DNA from: Microvelia longipes
Taxonomy: Eukaryota; Arthropoda; Insecta; Hemiptera; Veliidae
DNA: 64,000 bases
Direction: 5' to 3'
NCBI GenBank assembly: GCA_018340805.1
Contig: JACMZG010001863.1
Coordinates: forward strand, 22,368,794 to 22,432,793
In this document: positions 49,000-61,140 of the stretch, in pieces
How positions within the stretch are numbered: the stretch's first letter is position 1
How the letters are laid out: each line of letters opens with the position of its first letter
The notes under the pieces: model-generated
Told to the model about the DNA's origin: nothing
The model's database searches: none
What the model saw: only the letters and a program-made list of their open reading frames with translations
Made by a program: the position numbers and the translations under genes

Positions 49000-50535
49000 C
49001 TTGGGGTAAAGTTCCCTCTCCTCTGACATTAATACCTCAGCTTGAAATAAATGAAACCTGGGCAATATATTAGTTTCATTTGGAGACGTAGTGCTTAACT
49101 TCTTAAGTCTAAATCGTCCAATAAGTAATTTTATACGATTGATTTTTCGGTATTATTTTCGTCACCTTAATTAAACTATGCCGCCCAAGTGAATATTATT
49201 TTACGAAAGAAAACCCAGGTTTACTATTTTATCGACAAATAGTTTAAAAGTAGAGGTGGAGATATTTGAACCACCTTGTGCAATAAATACTCAGCTTTTT
49301 CTTGTATTGCTAAAATGCAATCAAAATTAAAATAAACTAGTTACCATTTTAAGCAAATAAATATGTTTTTTTTTTAAATTTCCTTGTATTACTTCTAAGT
49401 CTTAAAACTTTTGAACTTTTGTGTTTCGAAACTTTCGAAACTTTTGTGTTTCGCTGTTCTTTTAAAAGTTCCAATGCTTAAAATGATAAAGGTTACACAG
49501 ATAATTAATATATTCCAAATTCTTTTAATTAAGTTACAATAATTATATTATTGCATAATATTTTCTTGACAAAAACTACATAAAACCTTTTGTCATTTAA
49601 ATGATATTTTTTTTATTTTTAATTAAAGTTAATTTTAAGTAAAAACTGAAATAATTTATTTTATATTTAATTTTTCTCATTTACATCTTAAAAATAATTT
49701 CATATTTTTTATTTAAGTAGTTTTAAAACATTATTTTTAGAGAAATATTTATTCTTTAGCACATTTTTTTATATTTTACAATAAAATTTAAACTATTTAA
49801 CTATGAGTTAAATTGTTTTATTAAACAATAAAGCGAATAATACATCTGTTAGTGAATTATATCACGCAACGTTTTAATTTAATATCTAATTTTAACGTTA
49901 TAAATTAATTATTTACAAATTTAAAATAATAATAAAAGAAATTCAGTCCAAATTTACAAAATTACACACAGCTATGTTAATTTATTTTCCAACTTAAATT
50001 TTAAATTTTTATTAATTTTCAGTCTAAAAATCTCATTGAAAAATTAGGAGAAGGAAAATTTAGGAAAAAAGGAAAAAGGCTCAGTTAGGATAGTACGTTT
50101 ACTATGTACATCTTATTTATTTAAATTTTAAAAACAATATTTACAGAATATACAATTTATATACATATATTATATTAACAATTTGTTTTATTATAATTAG
50201 TTCTTTTTGATTAACAGCATTTTTGTGCGAGGAATATGTTTTAAATTCATAATAATGTCTGGAAATTTCCTTTTATAATGGAGTAAATTTTTATTAGTTG
50301 TCTTAGAAAACTTGTAACTTTTAACAATTAATTAATAAATAGTTTACTTGAAGGTAAATTAATTTGATCAAAACTATTATATTATTATAGATTGGACTTT
50401 AAGGTAAGAAAGGTTTTTATGTATTTATGTTTTTCATTTTACTGAAAAGGGATTATTTAAATGTTTTTGAGTGAATTATTTGAGTTGTTACTTTTTTTAG
50501 GTAGTTATAAATTTTACAATATTAGGTTAATTTTA
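49000..50535 (-). other. wg: Probable wingless 3' untranslated region
   Basis: The sequence directly after the TAA stop (minus strand) is extremely AT-rich and has many AATAAA-type signals (TTTATT on plus), the first overlapping the bases just after the stop. The true poly(A) site cannot be chosen by eye, so the left limit is arbitrary. No coding potential or recognisable repeat is seen here. Confidence 0.4.
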
Positions 50536-51027
50536 TTACAGGCAAGTATGTATTGTTTTCTTGGTTCGACATAATTTACACTTGACGTCGCAACACCAGT
50601 GAAACGTGCAAGCACACCGTTCGACAACAGTAACTTCCTGCGTTCTATATCCTCGACCACAGCACATTAGATCACAACCATCTACACCTATAGACGTATC
50701 GTTACACTGTCTGCCGTGCGTCCCTTGTATTCCTAAACCTGGGTTCCGTTCACAGAAACCGGGTGAAGGTTCTAAAAAGACCAAATCTTCTGAAGTGGGT
50801 GGTTTGTGTTCTGGATTGTAAGGTTTAAGTTGGAAACTGTAGCGAGATCTTTTACCCCTCAAGCTACCTGCGTTGGACAGCATAACTCTAGATGCGCCGT
50901 CGAATCGGTCTTTCAAGTTATCTCCGACCGTCCTGAAAGGAGGCAGCCGCATCCAGCATGTCTTGACTGTGCATGATCCCGACATGCCATGGCATTTACA
51001 TTCTTGCCGCATCTTACTCACTACATG
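50536..51027 (-). CDS. wg: wingless (Wnt1), last coding exon
   Basis: This exon encodes the C-terminal 163 residues and stop codon of a secreted Wnt1/Wingless ligand, which signals through Frizzled and LRP/Arrow. Seen in the sequence: the exon opens [10 protein letters not shown], followed by the Wnt hallmark [16 protein letters not shown] (exon residues 10-25). Ser16 is the equivalent of the serine that Porcupine acylates in Wnts. There are 16 cysteines, an Asn-Asp-Thr glycosylation sequon at residue 109, and a C-terminal tail [11 protein letters not shown]...[11 protein letters not shown] that is almost the same as Drosophila Wingless. The exon begins after a minus-strand acceptor ending TTGCAG, in frame with the upstream exon. 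The region after residue 46 is short and basic (RGKRSR) and lacks the long insert of Drosophila Wingless. The stop is TAA at 50536-50538. Wnt6 or another Wnt paralogue is unlikely because the tail is specifically Wnt1-like. Confidence 0.97.
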   Translation of the reverse strand, partial: HVVSKMRQECKCHGMSGSCTVKTCWMRLPPFRTVGDNLKDRFDGASRVMLSNAGSLRGKRSRYSFQLKPYNPEHKPPTSEDLVFLEPSPGFCERNPGLGIQGTHGRQCNDTSIGVDGCDLMCCGRGYRTQEVTVVERCACTFHWCCDVKCKLCRTKKTIHTCL

Positions 51028-52131
51028 CTGCAACAGACAAATTAACAAACAAATTTAATTAGGTTTTATTTGTTTTTTTCTTACCAATACAAACGTAATA
51101 GGAACAACATTGCATTTCAAATTAATTATTAAATTTACGATGGCAATAAGTTTTGAAAATGAAATGAAAACGCAGCAAATAAAATCTAGCTTAGTATATT
51201 ATACTATTCTCTCCTATTATTTACATATATAATTCACATCAACAAGTATAAACTATTTTATGACTAAAAGGCATACTTTTGCTTTCTCATTTATAAATTA
51301 TAATTTTCTATAAACACTATAAATAAACTTTAATTTGTTTGTTAAAAACTATGTCATATAATTCATTTTATTCAGTAACTTTTACATATAAATAATCGTT
51401 TAAGGTTATAGTAAGAAATTAATTTCTTCTCCTAATAATAAATATTGTCACTTGAATGTAGAAGTATAATAAATTGTGTCGCAATAAAGTCAACTTAGCA
51501 ATGTGTCCTGTTTAAAACTGTCCTGTTATTAATTTAAGTGCTAAAAACTAAAAAATACTTCCTAGTTGTGAAAACAAGTTCATTTCTCTCTCACGATTCC
51601 TACGCTATAACGCTGTAATCGATTTTTAGCTCTAAGTACATCTTTGCACGTCATAATTTATAATCTAAAATTAAATTCTCACATATAATTCCTATGTTTA
51701 TTTGACATTAAAGATGTTTATGATTTATTTATAAGATTAATTTTCCTCTAAATGAATCAGTACTAACGGCATCACACGGTCATTTAAAAATAAGGACGAA
51801 GCGTCTCTAAACTATTTATAATTTTATTAAAGAAGTATTTAGATCAAGTGGTTTTTTTTTGTTTAGAATTAATAGTTTTTTTTTTTTGGCCATCAATATT
51901 AATTATAAGTAAGTGAAAAAAACCTCAAATACATAAAAGCATTATAATGACTCAAAAACTAAATTAGTTTTTTTGTTTTAATTAATTAATAATTGATACA
52001 ATAATTAATACATTGATTGTTAAACTTTTTACTTTTTTCTTAGATATTTCTTGTGAGTTTTAGAAAAAAAATGATAAATGAGCTGATAATATTGGGGTCT
52101 TAAATGTGTGGGGAAAGAGGTAATAAAGAGG

Positions 52132-52228
<97 letters not shown>

Positions 52229-52268
52229 GTGTGTGTGTGTGTGTATGTGTGTGTGTGTGTGGATGTGT
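52132..52268. repeat. Compound (TA)n-(TG)n microsatellite in wingless intron
   Basis: TA run at 52132-52226 with small interruptions, then a TG run to 52268. Confidence 0.95.
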
Positions 52269-53095
52269 ACGAACTCATGATTTATTTGTAAAATTAATTT
52301 TATAATTTAGTGTTACTTATACGGTTTGCCGAATATTATTTCCTTTAAATGAATTAACTTTTTATTATTATATTATGAAGATCGAAAATGCAATTGTTAT
52401 GATTAAATTACCAAAGTTGTACACTTAGTACAAAACGAATAATTTACAATACTTTAAAAATGTTAAGCAAACTAAAGAGAGCGGAGTATTGCAGCAACTT
52501 TAAGATATTTGTGTCCTGTAAGTAAGGTATTGATTGACAGAACAATATCTTTAGAGATAATGTCCTATTTTTTTGTAAAAGAAATTTATATACGAGATTC
52601 TCAAGTAAAAAGGAGCCAGTTGTCAGCTATAATTAGATAAGGTTATTTTATGCAGTGAACAGAATGAATTGACAGATGCAGTCTGTCAGAGCGAGACTGT
52701 CAAGGACTATCTACTTTATATTCGTACTTAAAGAGAAAAAAAGTTTGTCTTTTTAACAGATAACATACAAGGTTTAACTTTATGTCTATTAGGGATTAAT
52801 AGTGTGCATTCATTCATTATAGTGTTTTGGTTAAGTTGGAGAAAATCTTTTTTAAGGAAACTTTTAGTAGAAAATATTAAACTTGTTTTTAAATCATTTT
52901 TGTATAAAATCATTAAGTTTTTTAAGTTTAGATTAAAAAATCATGTTAAGAAATAAATATGTCCAATTATTTATTTAATTTTTAGATGCTATTTGTACGC
53001 TGACATTTTTTAAGATTTTTTTTTTAGAATTACATGAAGTAAAAACTCAATTTTTATTTTTATTACTTTTGAACATCGTCTAGGATGACAGAAGT

Positions 53096-53131
53096 TTAGC
53101 GAATTTCCAAAGGAGAAATAAGCTTATGAGG
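53096..53131. repeat. Short dispersed motif, second copy
   Basis: AGCGAATTTCCAAAGGAGAA followed by ATAAGCTTATGAG matches 40676-40711 (AGCGAATTTCCAAAAGGAAA, ATGAGCTTATAAG). A partial match lies at about 2029-2055. The flanks differ, so the motif may be the end of an older element. Confidence 0.55.
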
Positions 53132-53983
53132 TTGGAGGCATGGAAAGGGAGCGGTGTTTTTTGTTTAGATAGGTTCTATGTTGATCTCAGAATATTTAGT
53201 CGACGTTCTCTTGCTGATTCATTAGGAAAGGTTAAATATTTATTTTTAGAACAATAAAAAGTGTCTAATAAATCACGAATTTATTTGTGTCAGTCCAATT
53301 AGTATTATTAATTTCAATTTAAACCAAGAAACCGAAATTAACTTTGATTTTTATTTTGAAAAAAATACTCATTTGAAAATATTTTAACCCCTCTTCAGTT
53401 AATAAAGTGCACTTACTAGTTAAATTTGTTTTCTTATTAACACACCGCAAAATGAATTTAAAAGTAAAATAAAATTATAAAAAAATAGTTTCTATGCGAA
53501 TGTAACTTATTAAGTTTATAACTGCTTTAAGTTTCCTAAACAAGATGTGTATAGAACAGTCAATTTACAATTATAGTTTAAAAAAGCACAATAAAAAAAT
53601 ATTTTATATCGAGTAAAAAAATATTTATAAATAACGTAAATTGCATTTGTGGTTTAATTTCATTAATTCTCTTATTATAAAAATGAATAAAGTTGATTAT
53701 TTCTATGAGAAAATAAAATAATTTCCTTAACGAACATAATAAAATAAAACAGAAACAAATTATAGTAAGAGCGTCTTAAATTTTCCTTTCAATGTAACTG
53801 TTTTATCCAAATTTCAAATAACTGTAAATATTATATTATACACTAATACATCTGTATGTTTTAAAATTAAATATAGAAAATATTTCTGTTGAGAGAACCT
53901 TGAGTTTTATTTAAAAATAACTTTAGGCTAAAACATGTAGATATATTTCATGTGATACTTCCGAGTTTTGCAAAACATGAATA

Positions 53984-54185
53984 GTTAACACAATATAATT
54001 GTTCAGGCTCTGTCGGCCTCTGATGAGTGTGACAAAACGAAACAGAGTGGGACATAACATTATGTTGAATGTTGAGGTATCAATTATGACAAATGTCGAA
54101 TGATAGAACAGTTCCCAGATTTTGCATTGCATTTTGCTTGTTACATTTCCTAGGTGTCTCTAGCACAATTATATTGTAATGTAAC
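53984..54185. mobile_element. MITE-like element family E in wingless intron
   Basis: The ends GTTAACACAATATAATTGT and ACAATTATATTGTAATGTAAC are imperfect terminal inverted repeats around a 160-bp interior with no ORF. Diverged copies lie at 63597-63755 (inverted) and 63869-63985. The transposon superfamily is not determined. Confidence 0.75.
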
Positions 54186-56513
54186 CTCGTGAAATCAATG
54201 GCTAAGACGAAGCATCATAAAGCTCTTATTTTAATTTACAGTAATTAAATTTTACTCTCTTCATAAACACAATTATTAAAGCAGAATAATTAAAGATTTA
54301 TAAAACTGTGTCGAGTTGAAGTGGTTAAGAGGTGGTTAATTACTTTTTTCTTTTGAGCCTATAAAAGTTACTTGAATTTTTTTTTCAAGCCCCTTCTCGC
54401 CTTCATTCATGAAAAAAAAAATATGAAGTAAAAATGTATTTATATTTCTTCTTTTAATAACTCTTTCCATCTTTCACATATAAACTAATTAACCGAACCG
54501 CATTTTAACTCATTAAAATGCTTAAGTAATGAAAAATAAATTAAAATATATATTGTAGTAAATGAATCCTTCAATTCCTCCTCACGAGGAATAGAATGTT
54601 TTGATTTGGTTAATTACATTCGACAAGTAATTATAATAAAACTTGTTCATATTTTTTTTAATAAAGGATCTCAAAAAAATTTAATCATATTTTAAAAAAA
54701 AATAAAATTTATATTCTTCGTTTTCCTTGTATTTTTTTTTATTAAAGAATAAAAAATGTAATTTTCATTTGTATCTTGCACGCCTTGTTGCAAATTAGTT
54801 CCATAATAAAATATTTTTAATTAGTTTCAGCGAATTAAAAAATTAGAAAATCACTATATTTGTTATTACGAAGTGTATTAACATGCATACATTTAAATAG
54901 TTACAGAAAATAATTACATTGGAATATGAATATACTATAAAGCATTTAGTTTTAAGTGAGTTTAATCTTATTACAGAGGCTAGAATAAACTCTAGCTTTA
55001 CTATATAACTAGTAAAAAAAGTGTTTTATTTTTCTGTTTTTATGAAATTTTGCACATAATTGATATCCATTTATCATCCAAGATCTACAAAAGTGTAGTT
55101 ATACTAATAAAATAAGCCTAAATATGTTAATTTAAGTTAAAAATAATTTTTGTTATTAAAGTACTCATTTCATGTGAGCAATTTTTGCTAGCATGATAAA
55201 ATAACTAAACTATATACAAAACATTTATTTAAAAGCTAAATAATTAAAAATACTTCATAACTAGTTTTATATAACTATATAAGACTTAAGTTTATGTTCG
55301 CGTCTAGCCCTGGCTTATGCATTATCTAGAATAGAATGACAACAAGCCTATCTAAAAAAGAAATAGTTCGTTATAAATGGTTTAACAAAGTTATAGCACA
55401 GCGCCCTCTTCACGACTTCCTCAGTAACTAAAAAGACTTAACAGATGAATCTTTCTTGTCAAAGTATTTTTAAACTCGTGTCATTTATTTTCAAGTTTTA
55501 AAACTTAACCAGAAGCCATTTCTAAAAGACATTTCTCATTAAAATTTTTCTACCTCAAGAGAGTCTTAGACAAAATATTAATAACATATTTTACTTTTTC
55601 AGTATACGTATTGTTACTATTATTTTGAATCATAATACTTTTTGAAATTATTAATGTATGTAATAAGTTCACATAGGATGTGTAGGTGTTATTTTTGTAA
55701 TATTTAAAATTAAATGAAGAAAGATAATTAAAAACTTCAATTTCTTTAAATCAATCATTTCACAATAATAATGAAAACTAGGTTTGAAAGAGAACAATTT
55801 GACAATGATTAACATCGATAGATTGTTTAATATGATATTAACAGCAACTGAATGACATGGAATCATTCCGAATGATCAATAACCTTGTGAGTGTTAAAAG
55901 AATGAATTAATATGTTGGCTTTCTGCTTTTTTATATCGTTCACAGATAAATAAATGTTGGTTTTTTTAACCATTGTTTAAAAATATTCTTCGTTAGTTTT
56001 AGAGGACGCAAATGAAATAAAAGCAAGTCTAAAAAGAGGAAGCATAAAAGTTTGGCGAATACATCGGAGCTGACGTAGCTCAATTAAAAAGAGCATATCT
56101 ATGGAAAGATTTATAAAATATAGATGATTACTTTTTAATCAAGGCTAGTCCTGTGATTTCATAGTTTAAAATTAATGTATACTAATCTATCTTCAAATCT
56201 AATCTAAAACACCTACTTCTAACCATGAACTTTGAATTGATTTGAGCGTTCTGTTGACTTGAATAATAATTGATAATAATCATTATTTTGTATCTATTGA
56301 ATTTATTTGAGCGGAAACTAAGCGAAGAGAACTTTTTGAAATAAGAACAATGAGTTGGGTTTTCCATAACCAATGTTCTAGGCAGATACCACTCGTAGTT
56401 AGCAAGTGGCAAATTTCCAACTCTCTTATAGTGTCTTATTCTACATCTATTACACCTTTTGCCTTTGCACAATACAACGAAAAGTGTTAATATAATTACT
56501 TAAATAAACTCAC

Positions 56514-56815
56514 CACTCTTCCAGCTTCGTTGTTGTGTAAATTCATTTTTTCTCGAAGAGATCTTCCCTTCTCTCCCGTATCAACAAACTGTCGACTAAA
56601 TTTAAATCCAAATCCAATGTTATCGGAACACCCTCCCCACTGCCAATCCGATACACCGTGCACAGCGGCTTGGTTTGTTTGACGCGGTGCTCCTCTAGTC
56701 GTATGAGAGTAATCACAAGTACATGATTCAATTGTACCTTCAGCACAACTCCGAGCAACTGCGTGCGTTACTGCTGCACTCGTAATTGCGTAAATAAATG
56801 CTGTCTCTCGGCATC
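56514..56815 (-). CDS. wg: wingless (Wnt1), penultimate coding exon
   Basis: This 302-nt internal exon encodes 100 complete residues plus the last two bases of a split glycine codon, so the intron before it is phase 1. The protein begins [20 protein letters not shown], continues through ESCTCDYS (residues 29-36) and the Wnt signature [19 protein letters not shown] (56-74), and ends [14 protein letters not shown]. This is the conserved core of the Wnt N-terminal helical domain. The acceptor is TTATGATTGCAG before GATGCCGAG, and the donor is AGAGTG followed by GTGAGT. Joining to the next exon gives ...[15 protein letters not shown], colinear with EAGRAHVQAEMRQEC in Drosophila Wingless, with no gap or frameshift. 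Earlier exons (signal peptide, RNRRWNCS region) were looked for to the right edge and not found. Confidence 0.97.
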
Positions 56816-58933
56816 CTGCAATCATAAAAATAATTCAAATTTTTATTTCAGACATTCACTTTAGAATTTTAAGTTTAATTTTTGTTTTAAATTTTCTTGT
56901 CTACCTCAGCACTTATCTAAATTATTTGTTAATACTAACAACCTCTTAAGCGGACATTTTCTTAAAAAACAATGTTCGGTTTGTATTGTTAAATCCTATG
57001 CTTATTCGACGTATCTATGCATTTTTGTAGTATTTCTTTTCAATACATTAATTTTATTCGATTACATTCATTATTAGTATTATAAATCTGTTAAGTTAGC
57101 ACTCCAAATTGCATTCCTTAAAACTCATAAAATCCACTCTCTCGTAAATTATTTTCTTAATACTTTGTTTTTATTGTTTCTAGAAGAAGGTGTGAAAAAT
57201 CAGTTAGACAGTTTCGTCATGACAAGTGGACTTTTTTAAAGTCTTGCAAGAGAAGTTATGTTGCGAACATGTCACGCAGGGAGGTCTTCCAGTGAGTATA
57301 TTATTATGTGACAACTTCAAATCTCCTCTAACGCATGTAAATGAACTAAATCTTTTTCTTCTTTTTTATTTTTACAGTTATCCCTTTTTAAATTTTATAA
57401 AATTTTACAAACCGCTCTTATTAATATTTTTCTACATTATAGTCAATTATATGGCAGAAAATAGACGAAGATTTTACAAATAAAAATAAATGTTTAACTG
57501 AAGAAGTTGTTATTAATCGATCTAGATAAAAATACTAATAAAAGGGATCAGTAAGCTAAAATCTACTTTGATTTTTTTTTTAATATTGAACAAAAAAATA
57601 AAAACTTTAATGATTAAAAATCAAGATAGACAGAAGAAAATAACTTTAAAAGACATTCTTTAGAAGGATTAAAATATTAAAAAAATTGAAATGGATCCTA
57701 CGAGAAAAAAATGCCTTGTCATTTTATTGGTTCTTTATTGAATAGAAATATTTAGTCATGTAGAATAAAAAATTGTGAATAAAATTAACTTTTAAATTTT
57801 AGAGAGAAAATATGATATGAAAGAATGAATGAAGTATGTATTTTATCTGATCTTCATATGTATTTAATTATTATTTTAATTTTACAAAACTGCATCTTTA
57901 TGTTTGTATTTAGATTTATCCTAGATTTTAGGATAAAGCTCTTGTACTGGTTATATATAAGTATTTTTTTTTATTTGTGTGTTCTTCTAATGCCAGTTAC
58001 TCATTACTGTGTTTTACTGTACACTACTTTCTCTCTTGGCTTAGGGCAAACATTTAGAACTAGTTCAGTGATCTTTAGTCTATAAAACACTCACAATGGG
58101 GCGTTTCAAATCCAAAACAGTTTATTATGGTTAAAAGCTACTGTTTAAAAAACTAGATCATAAATGTGTTAGTTACAACAATAAAAGTGACAATGAAACA
58201 AAACTGGTGTTAAAGAATGGTATGAAGTAACAATAATGTCACATGCGAACTATTCAAATTACTAATTACTTGAAAAATAACAATGAATAACACTAGGTAG
58301 CGTACTTCAGGTACGAAGATACCTTTGAACAGTAACAATTAGTCATTTATACTGTTAATATGTTAACACCGTAACTGCAACCCCCCAACCAGTAACAAAA
58401 AAAGGTTTTTCTTTCAGGTCCTTTTTTCTTGTCCATAATAAATCTCTTCTAGACTCTTTAATATGTTAAATAAAGATAACCTAAGAAGAAACGAGATAGA
58501 ATATTAATTATAGCCCTTAATATCTCTTTCCAACTGTGGTATTTCTTTGTGGATATTTTTCTAAAAGAGCACATTACAAGAAATCTTATAAAGGGTCTAC
58601 AAATTACTCCATTACAGGAGAAACCTACTGGAGGTATTAAAACTCATCACCTGAGCTCCTATTATAAAAAGCTATCTATTATGTCACCTACTGTCCCTAA
58701 GACTTCTTTAAAAAAATTTAAATAAAAACATTCATCTTTATAAAAAAAAGGACATTTTTTGTGATCCTGATCCTTGTCCACTCATCATACTTATTTTTTT
58801 AAGGATTAAATATTATAATAAAAATAACACAAGTGAAGACAGTATAAGAATATCTGATAAAATATTAAAAGATATGACTATGAAAAAATTAACTAGTCAA
58901 GTAAAACTATTAAATTTATTAAATTAAAATCAT

Positions 58934-58941
58934 TATATATA

Positions 58942-58994
<53 letters not shown>
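58934..58994. repeat. (TA)n microsatellite
   Basis: TA run with one interruption near its left end. Confidence 0.95.
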
Positions 58995-58997
<3 letters not shown>

Positions 58998-60202
58998 TTC
59001 GTACATATTTATGTAATTTAGTATTTTCAATAAATAAATTAATAAAATTATTTATTATTTATTGATATTATTTTTGTCTAATATTATACACTCCTTGAAT
59101 AACGGTATTATTCCAATTTGATAATCTCGAGAAGACAAACCAAATAAAATCTTGATTTTACGAAGCGTGTTGCTAACAAATTTTGACCTAAAACACCTGG
59201 TATAGATAAACATATAATCCTAAAGAGACAGCTGACGACAAGTAAGTTTACTAAGCCGCAAAATATCTTCATGTTTGGCTATTTATCTGCTCTAAATGCT
59301 CCCCTCTATGAAGACCCCTCACTCAGTTTACAATTTCTATTTGTATGTTTTCTATTCAATTCTCTCTTTTATAAACGGTGCTTTTCAGGATCACCAAAAA
59401 AATACTCCCCGGTCTAATTATCCTTACTTGTAGATGATTACATGAAAGAAGGATATAAATCAAGTCCGGTACTTTTATTTCCTATTTAATGCCTTTCTAA
59501 GTAGGGAGCTTTTGGGGTGTTCTTTTATACCAACCCTCTATGAAAATCTTGTACCGATATGTTTGTATTTTTGTCACCAGATAAAAAACACGGGGTGTCT
59601 ATGTATAGAAATAACTTTAAATGCCCTCTTCGCTTTCTTTATGAAAATATTATCTGTATAAACATCTAAATATTGACATGCTAGCCCTACTCTGTCATAC
59701 ATCAAGCCCTTTCCTTGATGAAGTCCGAAACCTACTCAAAGGATTTCATTAAGCAAATGGAAAATCCTAAAAACTTTGAACAAAGTTCAGTTTCTAAATG
59801 AAACTTGCGTTTTCGTCATTACTTAGCGTCTAATCTAAGATCTGGCTTTAGTTATTCTTTAAAATATTATGAAAGATCAAACCAAATTACGATGACCACA
59901 GAAAAATTAATATTTATGTAAGGTTACAGGTCACACTTCTTACAAATAAATTATCGCTGCCATATAAATTTGCAAATAAAATATTTTTATTTAGACATTA
60001 ATAATTAAGTGTAATGTAAATAATTTCTAAACTCATAATTGATCTACCTTCAAGTGATATTTGTCTCGTTTTTGTACACAATAACCTTCCCGTTTTTTCC
60101 CTGTTTGTGGTTTTATCTAAGGAACTTTTAATTTGCTAAATGGTTTTTGAGATGAATTCATCAAATATTAATAAGGATATATTTACCGCAAGTTAAAGAA
60201 GC

Positions 60203-60281
60203 AATTGATAAATCAGCTGCCGTCAATACTTGCTGTTTGATTATCCAACAGCAAGTATCGACAGTAGCTGATTCTTCAATT
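60203..60281. repeat. Short hairpin, microRNA-precursor-like shape
   Basis: The left arm AATCAGCTGCCGTCAATACT plus TGCTGTT pairs with the right arm AACAGCAAGTATCGACAGTA plus GCTGATT. Over 27 pairs there are two mismatches and one G-U pair, with a 9-base loop, and pairing extends outward through AATTGA/TCAATT. It is compact enough to be a microRNA precursor, but it could equally be a small foldback transposon remnant. I do not recognise a known microRNA. Confidence 0.6.
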
Positions 60282-60879
60282 ATTAAGTAATATTATTTAT
60301 ATAAATTCACATTTATAAACAAAGTTAAAAAAGCAATAAAAAATAAGCAATATAAAAATAATAGAAAGTGTACATATTCTAAAACAAGTATATTTTTAGC
60401 AGATATTTTTTGTAAACTTAAATATTAAAGTTTACAAAAAAATATCTTATCTTATTACAATAAATATTTTAATATAAAACAGTAAATAAATGTTTACAAA
60501 TAATATTCAAACGAACTGCAAAGAAAGGATAATAGAGGCTGTGAAAGGCATCAAAAAGGTTCGTATATTGCTTAAAATTGTTTATACTTTTACGAATTAC
60601 TTATTTGTCTGTCTATAAGGACTTAAATGATGATGGATTTGTAGAAGAAATCAGTCAGAACTATCCCTCGGGATGAGTGTATGAAAGAATTCATTTAATA
60701 GAAATTGTAAGTGAAGAAGCATAAAAAGGTGATAATTAGATGAAACTTGACACATTTGTTAGTCCTATTTCTTAGTCCTATATTACATGCGTGGTAAAAT
60801 TCAAATCGATTTTATTATAGGATTAATGAATTTCGACATTTTAGATGAGTCATTATGCTGTCAAAAAAATCATTTTCAG

Positions 60880-61140
60880 GTTAGCACAACTAGACCTAAT
60901 GATTGATTTTTACACCAAGTTTCAACTTTTTAGTTTAAATACACTCGGAGTTACAATGATAACAGACACACACACACACACACAAACATATTCAAACAGA
61001 CAACTTTGTTAAAACCACTCTGGGGGTCTTAAAAACACCTAAAACGAATAATTTAAGTAAAATCTCGGTTACGTATTTTTAATGCAAACGCACAATACTT
61101 TTCCTATATACCTACAGATAGAATAAGGAAAAGTAAAAAA
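60880..61140 (-). repeat. Dispersed repeat family A, copy 8 (5' part, inverted)
   Basis: On minus it reads through TATAGGAAAAGTATTGTGCG, GTGTGTGTGTGTGTGTCTGT and CTAGTTGTGCTAAC in the family A order. Weakly related sequence may continue to about 60720. Confidence 0.75.

Larger units (their letters stand above)
51028..56513 (-). other. wg: wingless intron between the last two coding exons
   Basis: This 5,486-bp phase-0 intron is bounded on the minus strand by GTGAGT and TTGCAG. It is very AT-rich. It contains a compound (TA)n/(TG)n microsatellite at 52132-52268, a 202-bp MITE-like element at 53984-54185, and a copy of a short dispersed motif at 53096-53131. No other exon or RNA gene is supported. 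Open frames near 56182-56472 have no recognisable similarity and look like chance. Confidence 0.9.

Noticed and set aside
50606..51058. Plus-strand open frames over the wingless exon
   Set aside because: Antisense shadows of the conserved Wnt coding sequence.
56070..56165. tRNA-like start (ACGTAGCTCAATTAAAAAGA) in the wingless intron
   Set aside because: It resembles a tRNA D-arm and A-box, but no B-box (GGTTCRANTCC) or acceptor pairing follows within tRNA length.
56182..56472. Minus-strand frame just downstream of the wingless donor site
   Set aside because: It does not resemble Wnt and lies after a good GTGAGT donor; joining the two exons directly gives a gapless Wnt1 protein.
57825..58085. 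86-codon hydrophobic open frame
   Set aside because: T-rich DNA commonly yields Phe/Leu/Ile-rich frames; no start context, motif or signal-peptide pattern.
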